Shown one piece after another: positions 22,241-33,086 of a stretch of DNA of 64,000 nucleotides (position 1 is the stretch's first letter; each line of letters begins with the position of its first letter). Position numbers and translations under genes: made by a program. Below the pieces are notes generated by a model. It was not told the DNA's origin. It was given only the letters and a program-made list of their open reading frames with translations, and searched no databases. Source of the stretch: Adineta steineri (lineage: Eukaryota; Rotifera; Eurotatoria; Adinetida; Adinetidae); contig CAJNOI010000062.1 of the NCBI GenBank assembly GCA_905250115.1, positions 449,024 to 513,023 on the forward strand, given 5' to 3'.

Positions 22241-25200
22241 ATGGCAAATCAAACCGTCGTCAACTTTATTACGTTACCGGTAGAACTTGTTTATCGAATA
22301 ATCGATCATCAATCCGATTTTACAATGCTGTGTTCAATGAGAAATGTATGTCAACGGTTCGACGACATCCTGGACACTTATCATCGATATCAGGTAAACC
22401 TTTTTCTATCATCACATTCTGGTTTTTATCTATTGATCTTCAAATTGTTTTTCATTTCTGCGATCTCTATTTGAGTACAATAACTTCAATAGAATACACA
22501 TCAATAAACAATTTTTCACTCACGCAAATTTATCAATTATCAATCTTTCCTCAAAAATTCATTTTCTGTATCATCGCGATACAAAATAATGTTCTTATGA
22601 TCGAGATTAAATGATTTCTTTTTTATTTTATTTTCAAGCTCGTCGTAAAATTCCACATTTTAAAGCAGGTATGCTGTATAAACATACAATGTTGAAGCAA
22701 GAACAAAAGCACACAGAAAGCAGTGTTGTTTGTTTTTCACCTGCATCCAGATACGATTTTTTTCAACTGTTTTGATAATAAAAAAGCGATTTTGAAAGAA
22801 ATGAACTGTATCAATGTACGAAAAGTTAGCATCATATTCGAGCACTTCTTGTCCCGATTCTCCTGAAAGCATTGCCTCGGATGCAGAGCTTCATTTTCTA
22901 CCGAATCGTGTACCATTTTGGCAGAGGAGACTTACCGCCCAAAAAGAGCACTTCTAGCAAAACATCCAGTTATTCACACATTTTAGAAAAAACTTCCGTA
23001 TTTCTTGTCCGGCTTCCTCTCTATCCCTTTTACTGAGTATAAAAAACGTTGTATCAGATTCAGAATTCAATTCTCTATTGATTGTTGGTATTCTCGAGGG
23101 GGTCATCGACGATGAGGGTATGGGTGGGTGTACCGTTTTTTTTCTTTCGATAATTCCCCTCGAGAATAATATCAGTCAAGAAAGAATGGAATTCTGCTTT
23201 AAACACAACCTTTTGGGAAGCCAACAGAAGTTTCCACGCAAATTGAAACAAGAAATACTCGAATACAGTGCTACGTTTATCTAAATAATCAAAATATTCA
23301 CTCATCATTCCTGTACCACAACATACACCACTACGGTCTATGCTCAAATCAACACCACTTAAGCCATCTAAATGTAACTATCCTAATCTACAGAAGTATA
23401 TTTACGCAACGTATCTTCACCAAGAAACTAGTACATCTAAACACACTTTTCCTCAACAATCTTGCCACTCTAAGTTAAACTTCTACCCATCTTACGACAC
23501 ACTATAGTATTCCTATACTCTTCATACAGACACTCACCACCCTCGACCTTCATTACGATCAAATCGGTAATCAAAGAGCACAACATCTTGCCAACGCTCT
23601 ACAAATCAATAAAGTAACAACAATAAGTCTTCGTCTTCCTCCTCACTTTCCCTCATCATTCACACACTTTTCACACAGACACTTAACACACTCGTCCTTC
23701 AGAAGAATCAAATCGGTTCTAAAGCAGCAAAATATCTTGGCAATGCTCTAAAAATAAACAAAGTAGCAACAATACTTGTTGCTCTTCCTGTTCACTTCAC
23801 TTCATCAGTCACACAGACACTCACTACGTTATACCTCAAAGACAACTATATCGGTGCTAGAGGAGCACAATATCTTGGCAATGCTCTCCATTCTAACAAA
23901 GTAACAACAATACTTATTCTTGCCCTCTTCAATTCAATTCATCATTCAAACACTTTTCACACAGACACTTACCACACTCAACCTTTATGACAATCATATC
24001 AGTGCTAAAGGAGCACAACATCTTGCCACTGCTCTAAAAATCAACAACGTAATAACAATACCTATTTTTCTTCCTCTTTACATCACTTCATCATTTACAC
24101 ATCTTTCACGCAGACACTCACCACACTCTACCTTGGAGCCAATGAAATCGGTGATCAAGGAGCAGAATATCTTGCCAATGCTCTACAAATCAACCAAGTA
24201 ACAACAATAATTGTTCTTTCCCTTCACTTCACTTCACTTCATCATTCACACACTTTTCACACAGACAATCACCACACTCGAAGTCAATCGGAATGAAATC
24301 CGTGCTAGAGGAGCACGATGTCTTGCCACTGCTCTGCAAACTAACAAAGTAACAACAATACTTATTTTTCTTCTTCTTCACTTGTTTTTATCTTTCACAC
24401 ACTTTTCACACAGACACTCATCACACTCAATCTTAGTTACAATCAAGTCGGTGATCAAGGAGCACAGGATCTGGCCAATGCTCTACATATCAACACAGTA
24501 AAAATAATATTTGTTCTTCTTCTCCTCCACTTCACTTCATCATTCACAAACTTTTCACACAGACACTCACCACACTCGACCTTTATTACAATCAAATCGG
24601 TGCTAAAGGAGCACAAGATCTTGCAAATGCTTTACAAGTGAACAAAGTAATAACAATACTTCTTCTTCCTCTTCATTACACTTCATCAATCACACACGTT
24701 TCATACAGACACTAACCACACTCGAACTAGGACACAATAAGATCGATGTTGAAGGAGCACAATATCTTGCCGACGCTCTGAAAATCAACGAAGTAGCAAC
24801 AATACTTGTTCTTCGTCCTTTTCACCTCAATTGATAATTGACAAACTTTTTGCAGACACTCATCACACTTGACCTTAAACGGAATCAAATAGGCGATGAA
24901 GGAGCACAAGATCTTGCCAATGCTCTACAAATCAACAAAGTAATAACAATAGCTGTTCCTCTTTCACTTCACTTCACTTCACTTCATCATTCACGTACCT
25001 TTCACATAGACACTCACTGAACTCAACCTCAGTTCGAATGAAATCGGTGACCAAGGAACACAAGATCTTGCTAATGCTCTAAAAATCAACGAAGTAACAA
25101 TAATACTTATTGTTTTTCTTTCTCTTCACTTCATTTCATCATTCACACACTTTTCATACAGACACTTACGGTACTCGATCTCGTACTGAATGTAATCGGT

Positions 25201-25421
25201 GCTACAGGAGGACAAGCTCTTGTCAATGCTCTACAAATCAACAAAGTAAAAACAACACTTTGTTCTTTTTCTTCTCTTCACTTTATCATTCATACACTTT
25301 CACTCAGACACTAACTACGGTCGAGCTGCAGAAGAATCCATTGGGGGGGATTGGTATAAAAAAACAATTTGATAAATTATGTGATAAAAATACAACTTTG
25401 AGAATACACTACTGGGAATAA
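22241..25421 (+). CDS. Probable F-box / leucine-rich-repeat (RNI-type) protein
   Basis: The N-terminal exon, starting at ATG 22241 (an in-frame ATG also at 22172), encodes an F-box-like stretch, ITLPVELVYRIID then FTMLCSMRNVCQRF, ending at 22393 before GTAAAC. A possible 30-bp phase-0 exon is 22639-22668. From 23530 there are 12 consecutive 84-bp exons, each one 28-residue repeat of the form TLTTLxLxxNxIGxxGAxxLAxALxINK, then a terminal exon 25308-25421 ending LRIHYWE-stop. This is the RNI/NOD3-like LRR class. If F-box and LRR are one protein, the expected role is substrate selection in an SCF ubiquitin ligase. Joining the F-box exon to the array across 22669-23529 is inference; that stretch is poorly explained and they could be two genes. 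Confidence 0.6.
23530..25421 (+). repeat. Tandem exon-intron array: 12 LRR exons of exactly 84 bp plus terminal exon
   Basis: Exons start at 23530, 23679, 23817, 23965, 24114, 24265, 24414, 24563, 24709, 24856, 25010, 25162 and 25308. The first 12 are all 84 bp, phase 0 at both ends, opening with ACAMTHA-like codons for T-L/I-T and closing with an N-K/T/E/N codon pair. The 12 introns are 54-70 bp and alike: they start GTAAYAAYAAT or GTAGCAACAAT and carry a CTTCACTTCATCATTCACAC tract before TTTTCACACAG. The period is about 148 bp, so whole exon-intron units were duplicated. Every repeat is in frame. Confidence 0.92.
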
Positions 25422-27008
25422 TTTGTACTAAATACGGCAACAATGAAATAGACTGCTTTTAGTTTTTAATGTTTATGAGATTTGATATTGACTGAAGAAA
25501 TATATCTGATATTCTGGAACAAGAAAAGGTTGTGTTGTGTCTTCGTAGCTAGTAATGAATACAGGAATTTGACGAATGTTAAATGTTTGAAAAATAAAGG
25601 GTTATCAAGGGTGTGGTTTTTGTTGTTATGTTTCTGTATTTAGTGTTTGATTGTAGTCTAATGGTGGATTCTTAAGGAAAATAAATACTAGAAAAAAGGA
25701 ATTTATGAAATAGTTCACATGTTTGTATCGTAAGATTTGAGCAGAAGAGGTACTTCGGCATTGGCAGACTATGAGTGATCATATGTACATGAAGAAATAT
25801 TAAGGGAGAAACCACGTACTCCGTTGTACTCTCATCTACTCCCACGTACTCCCGGAGTACAGACTCCGATTGTACTCACTGGGCTCCAGGAGTAGATGGG
25901 AGTATAGCGAAGTACGGGAGTACGTGGTTTCTCCCTTGATGAGACAGATTGTAAGCGTGAATAGAAATTTAGTGTGTTGTCCTGTGCGTGTGAGTAGATG
26001 TATGGGTAAGGATGAATAAAATATTCACAGTCATATCTAGTTATAATCGTTAGTTTGTACTACAGAAAAATGTCACGTAGATGCCTGTTATTTGCTAGAA
26101 ATACGCGATAGTAACAGGTACTTGTCTGTGACAGTTGTTTCAGAAACGTTTGATTCTGATACTTACATCTTCAATCATGCACTTGTATTGGCAATGACAT
26201 CAACATTCTAAAATATCTAGGTTATATATGTCTCCAGAGACAAGTATCTCAGAAGCAACAGCTGTGTTATTATTTTTTAGAGTAGATCAAATTAAATAAC
26301 AATAAAAAGTTCACCTTTCAATCGTGATGGTGCGCGTGAGTCTGAATGTGACATAAATATAATGTTTAGAGTCTCTCATTCATACCCACATCCACACCCT
26401 TAGCAATCCAGGAAAAGATACCATACTCATCAAGTTAGAATTAGCTTTTAATCTTGGCGACAGTTCTTTAGATTTCTCCGTGCCGAGCTTTACTCTTGAG
26501 TGTCAATTTCTATGACCTATTTTAATATATTCTCAATTCGATTCTAAATAATTGTAATGATCAAGTAAAAATAACATTGTCTTTCATTATTTTTATCTTA
26601 TTCAATTTTCAAAATATAGTTTTAACAATTATTCAGCTTGTTTAAAAAATGAAAAAGATCTTGATAAAATTCAACGTTTATACCGTTTCTCATTATATGA
26701 CTTACATTCAATCTCAAGTAAAATAGAATAATTTTGTTTTATTCATTATTTAGTGGAAAAGACTTTCTGAAATGCATAATCAATATTAATAATCTATTTT
26801 GACTGAAAGAAAAAGTGCATTTATTTTATTTCAAAAGAAAACCACACCTATATATAATGTAAAAAAAGCAAAGTGAATAAGTATTGAAGTTATTAGGTTG
26901 AAATTTTTGTTTGTCAAGGTTCAAGAGCATTCAAAGAAAAAGGTTGAAGAACGATTTGTCATGTCTGTCTATCTCTCTCTCTCGTCCTTTCGTATTTGTT
27001 TTCCTCTT
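25422..27008. other. Intergenic region with foldback repeats
   Basis: No gene supported. It holds the CCACGTACTCC foldback (25802-25937) and degenerate TGTGGG/CCCACA tracts (about 25984-26015 and 26383-26402). The rest is A/T-rich. Confidence 0.6.
25802..25937. repeat. CCACGTACTCC foldback element, intergenic copy
   Basis: AAGGGAGAAACCACGTACTCC at the left pairs with GGGAGTACGTGGTTTCTCCCTT at the right. The interior repeats GTACTC/GAGTAC and CATCTACTCCCAC / GTAGATGGGAGTA motifs. It is 136 bp with no ORF and no clear target duplication. Its end sequence matches the inner unit at 7148-7313. Confidence 0.8.
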
Positions 27009-27872
27009 TTAATCAAGGCCAAGATTTAATGGATGTTTAGGTGTTTCATTAAGAAAGAATTTTTTCATAAATTCGGAAAAAAGATTATCTAAAATAAAAT
27101 ATTAGAAATAAATATCATAATAACGACATTAAATATATTTCTACATACAATCCATGCGTTTTTTTCCATGTTCAGTAATATAATCATAAGCTTTTTCAGC
27201 ACTTGATTCGTCAATATCCCATGAAATAAGCATATTTGCAAATTCATCTTTTAATACTGCTCGTTCATCTAACAAGAAGAAAAAAACATAATGAAAAAAA
27301 AATGATTTTGAAAAAAACAATTTTATTACCTAAAAATTCATTAGCACGAAAGAGAGCTTTATGTAAACCTTCATACCATTCAGGAAATTCATTTTTATCC
27401 TTTAAACCACCAATAATATCATTCATGACATCAAGCCATTCGTCTTTTTATTTTAAAATAATAGATTTAGAATAAAAGTAAAACTATTTAAAAATACCTA
27501 AATCAATATTTCCATCTTTATTTGCATCACCAACAGCACATAAATCCCAAAAATATTTTTGAAAATGTTGTTCAAGACGTTTACGTAAAACTTTTAATCG
27601 AGCATTTTTTGCGGCTTCATCTTTTGATACAATAGACTAGATCAGAGGGGAAAAAAGTAAGAATTATTATTTTATTAATCTTTTCTCATAAATCACCTCA
27701 ATAGCAGCCTCAAAGTCTGTCCAATTAACAAGACCATCATTATTTGTATCTATAAATAGACAAGAAAAAAAGATAAGTGATTATTAATATGCAATTTGTT
27801 TTTACCGAGTGTTTTAGTAAAAAATTGTTGAAGTTTTTTTGTTGCTGATGGTGGTATATTGTCACGTGGCAT
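27009..27872 (-). CDS. EF-hand calcium-binding protein, calexcitin / sarcoplasmic Ca-binding-like
   Basis: A small cytosolic calcium buffer or sensor spread over about six exons. The chosen start MPRDNIPPSATKKLQQFF (27870-27872) is followed by EF-hand 1, D-T-N-N-D-G-L-V-N-W-T-D-F-E, split by an intron. EF-hand 2, D-A-N-K-D-G-N-I-D-L-D-E-W, comes after YFWDLC. A later loop-like segment, SWDIDESSAEKAYDYI, lacks the usual pattern and is probably non-binding. The end is HPLNLGLD-stop (27009-27011). Spacing of the hands and the LD-W/WxDFE signature fit the SCP/calexcitin family. An in-frame upstream ATG at 28037 would add 55 residues without family resemblance, so I prefer 27872. Confidence 0.85.
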
Positions 27873-29562
27873 CGCAATAATTTTAAGATAATAGAGCGGA
27901 ATGAAAACAATCTGAAAATAATTGATATATCTGAGTATATTCTTTTCTAATAAGATGAATTGATGTGCAGTTCTTCTTTTGTATACATTTGCACAATATC
28001 TAAGACATTCTCGAACAGTCATTAAGACGTCATTCATTTTATTCTCGCCTCTTTAAAATAACAAAAAATATTGTCAATATATAAAGTTCTTTATCATTCT
28101 ACTGGCTGTCATTCAATCAAATCTTACTTGAATATTATTTATATATTTTCGAATTTTTGTTACTATTAAAAAATCACTCAACACTTCGATCGATTCATCA
28201 TCGAACGCGTTATATACAATACATACTAACGATCTTTTTTTCCCACCCTTGTTTTATGTTCCATTGAGATATACATCATATACATAGACGTATTTTCTTT
28301 GGATAGAAAAGAAGAGAAGAAAGTGCAATGCTCTCTGTTTTTGGTACCAGATGTATATATTCTTATATATATATATATTACGATATACCGGCACACAAAT
28401 AAATACCATTTCCGATGTTGAGATGAGGCCGAACGAACAAGCGAGAATACAAGGCTTATTCTATCATCAATATACTATACAGTTCCTGTTGGATATTATT
28501 TTTCTTCCCTCTCTCTCCATCTAAAAATGATAGGATAGACTATAGATGAGCAGAATCGGGAATTATCATTCTAGGCAGAATAACTTGTTTCTTTCTCTTC
28601 GCTTCTGAATCCCTTTTGTGTATATATATATAGATGCTTCTTCAGTAGGAAAAAAAACATTGATATTGCGTTTGTAGAACACAAAAGGTTATAAGGCAAT
28701 CATGATAGTAATCAGTATTGAGTGATGAAAAAAGAGAAATTTATATATACTACAAAAAGTATTTCTTCGAAAAAAAAGAATATAAAATGATTTTTTGAAC
28801 TTCAATTTCAGTCGAATCATAATTTGAATTGATTCGTTGTTATTTTAATAATTTATTTCTCTGTCATGATTGAAATGTGTCAGTTTTCTTATTAATAAAA
28901 TGAATCATTAAGTTATATTAACAGACGTTTTTTTTTTATGTAATAAGACAAGTCTCTATACATGCTGCTATCAACTATCATAGTAATATTATCGCAGAAT
29001 AAACTCGAGGACGTAGCACATATTTCCATAACGTTTATATTAATGAAAAATCATATCATAATGAGCTAAAAATAGATTTGAGTATTAAAATAAATTGAGA
29101 TGAAGATAAAATACAATCGTTATTATAACACGCATCTTTTCCTTGATAAAAATGAAGTTAACACGAATATTGTCTGTTTGATAAATTACATACATAAAAA
29201 AACGTCATGAATAATTTATATTAATTGAATAGATTATCTGAAGTTGGTATATGATGTATGAGAGAGTTTATATTAATGTATCAAATAAGTGTCTATATAT
29301 GATATGCATGAATGACTTAACTTTTATCGAACATAATAATCTTCTATGTCTGTCTATATGCATACAGTACGGAACAAAATCTTTAGTCTATAAATAAGTC
29401 AATTTCCGGAAAGAGTTTTTAAGAACACTATGACGAAACTGATTTGGCTATTCTAAATAATTTGATACACAGAAAAAGAAATGTAGCTATGATAATTTTC
29501 TATCTATGGTGATAATAAGTTATCATTATGTAAATTATTATTTATTAATAAAAAAATTAAGA
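27873..29562. other. A/T-rich intergenic region
   Basis: About 1.7 kb without a supported gene. It contains short AT microsatellites (near 28366-28379 and 28620-28632). No RNA gene or transposon recognised. Confidence 0.5.
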
Positions 29563-30183
29563 TTAAAGATGATGAAAAGCTTCTGAAAATTGTTGGATAT
29601 AAGTACGATAATCACTTTCCATTTCACGAACATAATTATTATAAAATTCTTCATCATTTTCATCAGCAATTGAACGTAAAACTTTCCGTTGACATAAATT
29701 AAATTGAATTGTATTCTTCGTTTCACAATAATATGCTTCACGTTCATAAGTTGAACATACTTTTGCCATTTGTGATCGCCATTTTTGAAATCGTTCTTCT
29801 CGTTTTGGATTATCAGCAATAATTTTAGAAAATTTAATATATTCGGAACTTTTTTCTATATCATGTAATTCTTCAATTAAACGAAGACATTTTTTGGAAT
29901 GTGAATCATATACTGTTGAAGTTGGATGACCAATACATATTTCTTCAAATTTATATTCATGAATAAGATCAAAAAAACGATCACGTTCTCCACGACAACA
30001 TTCCAACATAATCTCACATTTTATTGTCATTTGTCCACGAACTATTGAATATGGTAGTAGATCTGTATATTCTTTGTATAATCTTGTCCAAAGACCTGCA
30101 TCTTTTTCAATTCTTGTTGTATGAATTCTTCCTTGAATAGTTATAATTACAATTGTAAAAAGCAAAATAAATTTAAGTAACAT
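29563..30183 (-). CDS. Secreted cysteine-containing orphan protein (206 aa)
   Basis: Intronless ORF. The N-terminus MLLKFILLFTIVIITIQG is a clear signal peptide, probably cleaved before RIHTTR. The mature part has eight cysteines (KCEIMLECC, EICIG, KCLR, VCST, YCET, LCQR), an even number compatible with four disulfides, and many charged, probably helical segments. No transmembrane segment follows. I recognise no domain. It stands alone between two spacers, about 0.8 kb from DHFR on the other strand, so context gives no function. Confidence 0.75.
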   Translation of the reverse strand: MLLKFILLFTIVIITIQGRIHTTRIEKDAGLWTRLYKEYTDLLPYSIVRGQMTIKCEIMLECCRGERDRFFDLIHEYKFEEICIGHPTSTVYDSHSKKCLRLIEELHDIEKSSEYIKFSKIIADNPKREERFQKWRSQMAKVCSTYEREAYYCETKNTIQFNLCQRKVLRSIADENDEEFYNNYVREMESDYRTYIQQFSEAFHHL

Positions 30184-30625
30184 TTTTAATATGTATTAAC
30201 TATAAGAATAGATTAATTTTGATTGTTGTAAGAAAATAATGTATGAAGAAAATTTAAATAGTAAGTAAAATATATAGATAGACGAAACAGAATGATGATT
30301 ATTCATCGAGGGAACAAGAATGGAATTTAAATAATGGTTATAGTGCATTGTAGAAATCATATGATATCAGTCAACTATATAGACGAGAAGAACAAGAAAT
30401 TTTATTGGTTTAATGTAAATAATAGTACACATATGTATATATATTTCGTTAGTATTTATCTGTTAGATACAGCAATAATATCTGCTTAATTGAAGATATA
30501 ATATAACTTTCATGGATAAATTTACTCTTGAGTATAATAATCTGATTTTCCTATTGAATATTACAATATTTTAAATATAATGAATTAAAAAAAACAAAAA
30601 CAAAACAATATTTATATACTATATT

Positions 30626-30865
30626 TTGTTTAGAATAAAATATTACATGGAGTATGCGGTTTTTTTTTTCTTATTATTATCATTCTTTTATACGTCATTG
30701 ACATTCGCAAGGACACTCATTTTATTTGTTCGCTTGATTCTTTTGACTCACTACTTTATTTATTCAGTTGACACGATATATAGAAAGAACAAAAATGTGG
30801 ACTACAAGGAAAACAATAAAATCATTCTTTCGTCATACAATAGATCGAGACGATACGGCATAATT
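30626..30865 (+). other. Probable upstream exon of DHFR, noncoding or N-terminal extension
   Basis: Donor GTAAGT at 30866 and acceptor before 30968 define a 102-nt intron. Upstream of the donor an open frame from ATG 30626 runs 80 codons and joins DHFR in phase 0. It would encode two hydrophobic stretches (AVFFFLLLSFFYTSLTF and TLILFVRLILLTHYFIY) and a basic tail. More likely this is 5' UTR that happens to be open, but an anchored or organelle-targeted isoform is possible. Confidence 0.4.
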
Positions 30866-30967
30866 GTAAGTCATGGTAGATAGATGTTTATTGTAGGCTA
30901 AATTAAATCACTGATTTATTTTTAAATAATATAAATAATCAGATTTTCAGCTATTTTTTTTTTGTAG

Positions 30968-31591
30968 ATGGATATAAAACCATTTATGAGTATTGTTGTT
31001 GCTATGGATGAAAACAATACAATAGGACATAATGGAAAGATTCCCTGGGCACCATTACCAACCGATCATTATTGGTTTTTAACACATTCAACTACTACAA
31101 AAGATCCATTAAAACGTATTGCACTCATTTTAGGACGTAAGACATTCATAGATACTATTGCGTTCTTTAAAAAATATGTTCCTCGATGGCATTTTATTGT
31201 TCTTACTCAAGAATTACCAGGAATATTTTATGAAAAATATTCAAATATTAATCGAAATCAAACAGATGTTGTAAATACTATTGATCAAGCTGCTTATCGA
31301 GCAAAAGAATTAATTGAGACACCGGATTCTATGATTGAATCTGCATATCTATTTGGTGGCGTAATTCCATATGAACAAGCATTAGAAAGAGACTATGTCA
31401 AACGAATCTATTTAACAAGAATTTTTGCCAAAGTTCCTGATTGTGATACTCAAGTATCAAAATTTGATTTAAATAATTTTCAACGAATAAAACGACCAAA
31501 GGATGAATTACTTGCTGAATACGATGATAAAATAATCGAAGAAAATGGATGGACATATCAATTTCAAGTCTATGAGCGTAAAAATGTTTAA
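30968..31591 (+). CDS. DHFR: Dihydrofolate reductase
   Basis: Reduces dihydrofolate to tetrahydrofolate with NADPH, feeding thymidylate and purine synthesis. The 207-residue frame is a single exon. Family marks: SIVVAMDENNTIGHNGKIPW (N-terminal strand and Met20 loop), an acidic residue in PLPTD at the place of the catalytic Asp/Glu, ILGRKTF (cofactor site), IVLTQ, and YLFGGVIPYEQAL matching the conserved GG cofactor turn. Length is usual for DHFR (about 160-210). An acceptor (TTTTTTTTGTAG) lies directly before the ATG, pairing with GTAAGT at 30866, so at least one upstream exon exists. A poly(A)-like AATAAA follows the stop by about 15 bp. Confidence 0.95.
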   Translation: MDIKPFMSIVVAMDENNTIGHNGKIPWAPLPTDHYWFLTHSTTTKDPLKRIALILGRKTFIDTIAFFKKYVPRWHFIVLTQELPGIFYEKYSNINRNQTDVVNTIDQAAYRAKELIETPDSMIESAYLFGGVIPYEQALERDYVKRIYLTRIFAKVPDCDTQVSKFDLNNFQRIKRPKDELLAEYDDKIIEENGWTYQFQVYERKNV

Positions 31592-33086
31592 AAATTTTAT
31601 GTATATTAATAAAAATATATTTGTTATCAGTTATTTTCATCTTAAAAATAAATCTATTATAATATATTTTGATTTCATATTTGAAACTAAGAAGGCATTA
31701 AACTAATTATGTATTTATCGTTTAATAATAAAATATGAAAAAATTTTGTCTGACAGATTTCTGTCAAATAGCACTTAGAATGAGAATTACATTAAATGTA
31801 ATATTCAAAATCCTTTTCATGACAAAAATATATATATTGATATCTCTCGACATCTGATGACATACTATAAAATATGACATCATCGAATTCTTACTCATTC
31901 GATTAAATTCTATACAGATGATCGGACGGTGAACGTAAGCAGTAACTAATTCTTTTTTCTTTCTCTATCTCTATACATATGTTAGCGAAACAATAGTTTC
32001 TCTTATAAGAAAAGATCTGAATCATTCATCTTCAATCATATTGTTGAAAAACAATAAATCGTTTATTTTTTATAGTCAAAATGTCAAATAAATGCTATCG
32101 ATGTTCTTCATGGTATTGTTAAGCTTGATTTATCATAATTTATATTATCTATTTTTCTTTTTAAGCTATAGAATCCAAGACAATAAGGTTTTATATTGAA
32201 TTACAAAGAAAATAATAGGACAATAAATGGACTAAAATTGTCTTCTGATGGTCGATATTTAATTACTTCTTTGGATAATACAATTATTCGCGTAAGATAA
32301 TAGCTACATTCAATAAAACTATTCATCGTAACGCACTAGCTTTAGCATAACTATCTTGAAATCTGGATTAGAAAATTTTAGATACAACTCATAGATTGTT
32401 GGACAAGGGGAGATTCATGTTCCCAAGAGTTTGTTTGTTTACTGTCTCAGAAGTCAACAGGTTCATAAATCTCCTTATCCGTCGAAAGCTCGTTTTTCAT
32501 GAATTCTGAACACTTCCGACATACTCATTTCTGTGACATGCCAAGAACATTATTAATCTTTATCATAGTTCTGTTGAAAATACTGCGATACTCTGTTAGA
32601 TATTATGGAAAACTGTCGCATACTTTTATAAACTATATTCGATTTGATTAAATTCGACTATCTCTATTAACAAGTTTAAATAAAAATAGAAAACATCCTT
32701 AATTGAATATTTCTAGGTACAATCCAATTGTTTGTCAAACATTAGAAAAATAGTTTCCAATTTTAAAAGAATAATCTATGGTATTGATGAAACTAAACCA
32801 TGTGGCATCGATCTCTATCAGTAAAAACAGTAAGAAAAACAATCTTTTTTCTTTTATATTGATTTACTATTTAAGATATAATTTAGGCATGAAAAATTCC
32901 AAGCATGTCATCAAACATTATTCGATTATTAAATACTTGTGAACGCTTTTGAACAAATAGTTTTTTTTTATATGCAAATAAGAAATAATTTATTATGTTT
33001 TTCATGTTGTAATACATGATTATATTATTCCATTTTGTCTTGTTTTCTTTGTGTTGGACAAAATTTTATTTATTAATGTTTTATAG
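31592..33086. other. Intergenic region with a WD40-like fragment
   Basis: An open stretch of about 37 codons at 32187-32300 reads INGLKLSSDGRYLITSLDNTIIR, like a single WD40 repeat, and ends at a GTAAGA donor. A possible continuation starts after TTTCTAG near 32717. No further WD repeats are found, so it looks like a decayed fragment. Nothing else supported. Confidence 0.4.

Noticed and set aside
22660-23347. Two minus-strand open frames between F-box exon and LRR array
   Set aside because: Stops separate them, no family resemblance recognised and no convincing splice pair; left as unexplained sequence.
23530-25421. Regular period of about 148 bp as a CRISPR array or satellite
   Set aside because: The conserved part is an 84-bp coding exon with splice sites at both ends; spacers are introns, not unique spacers.
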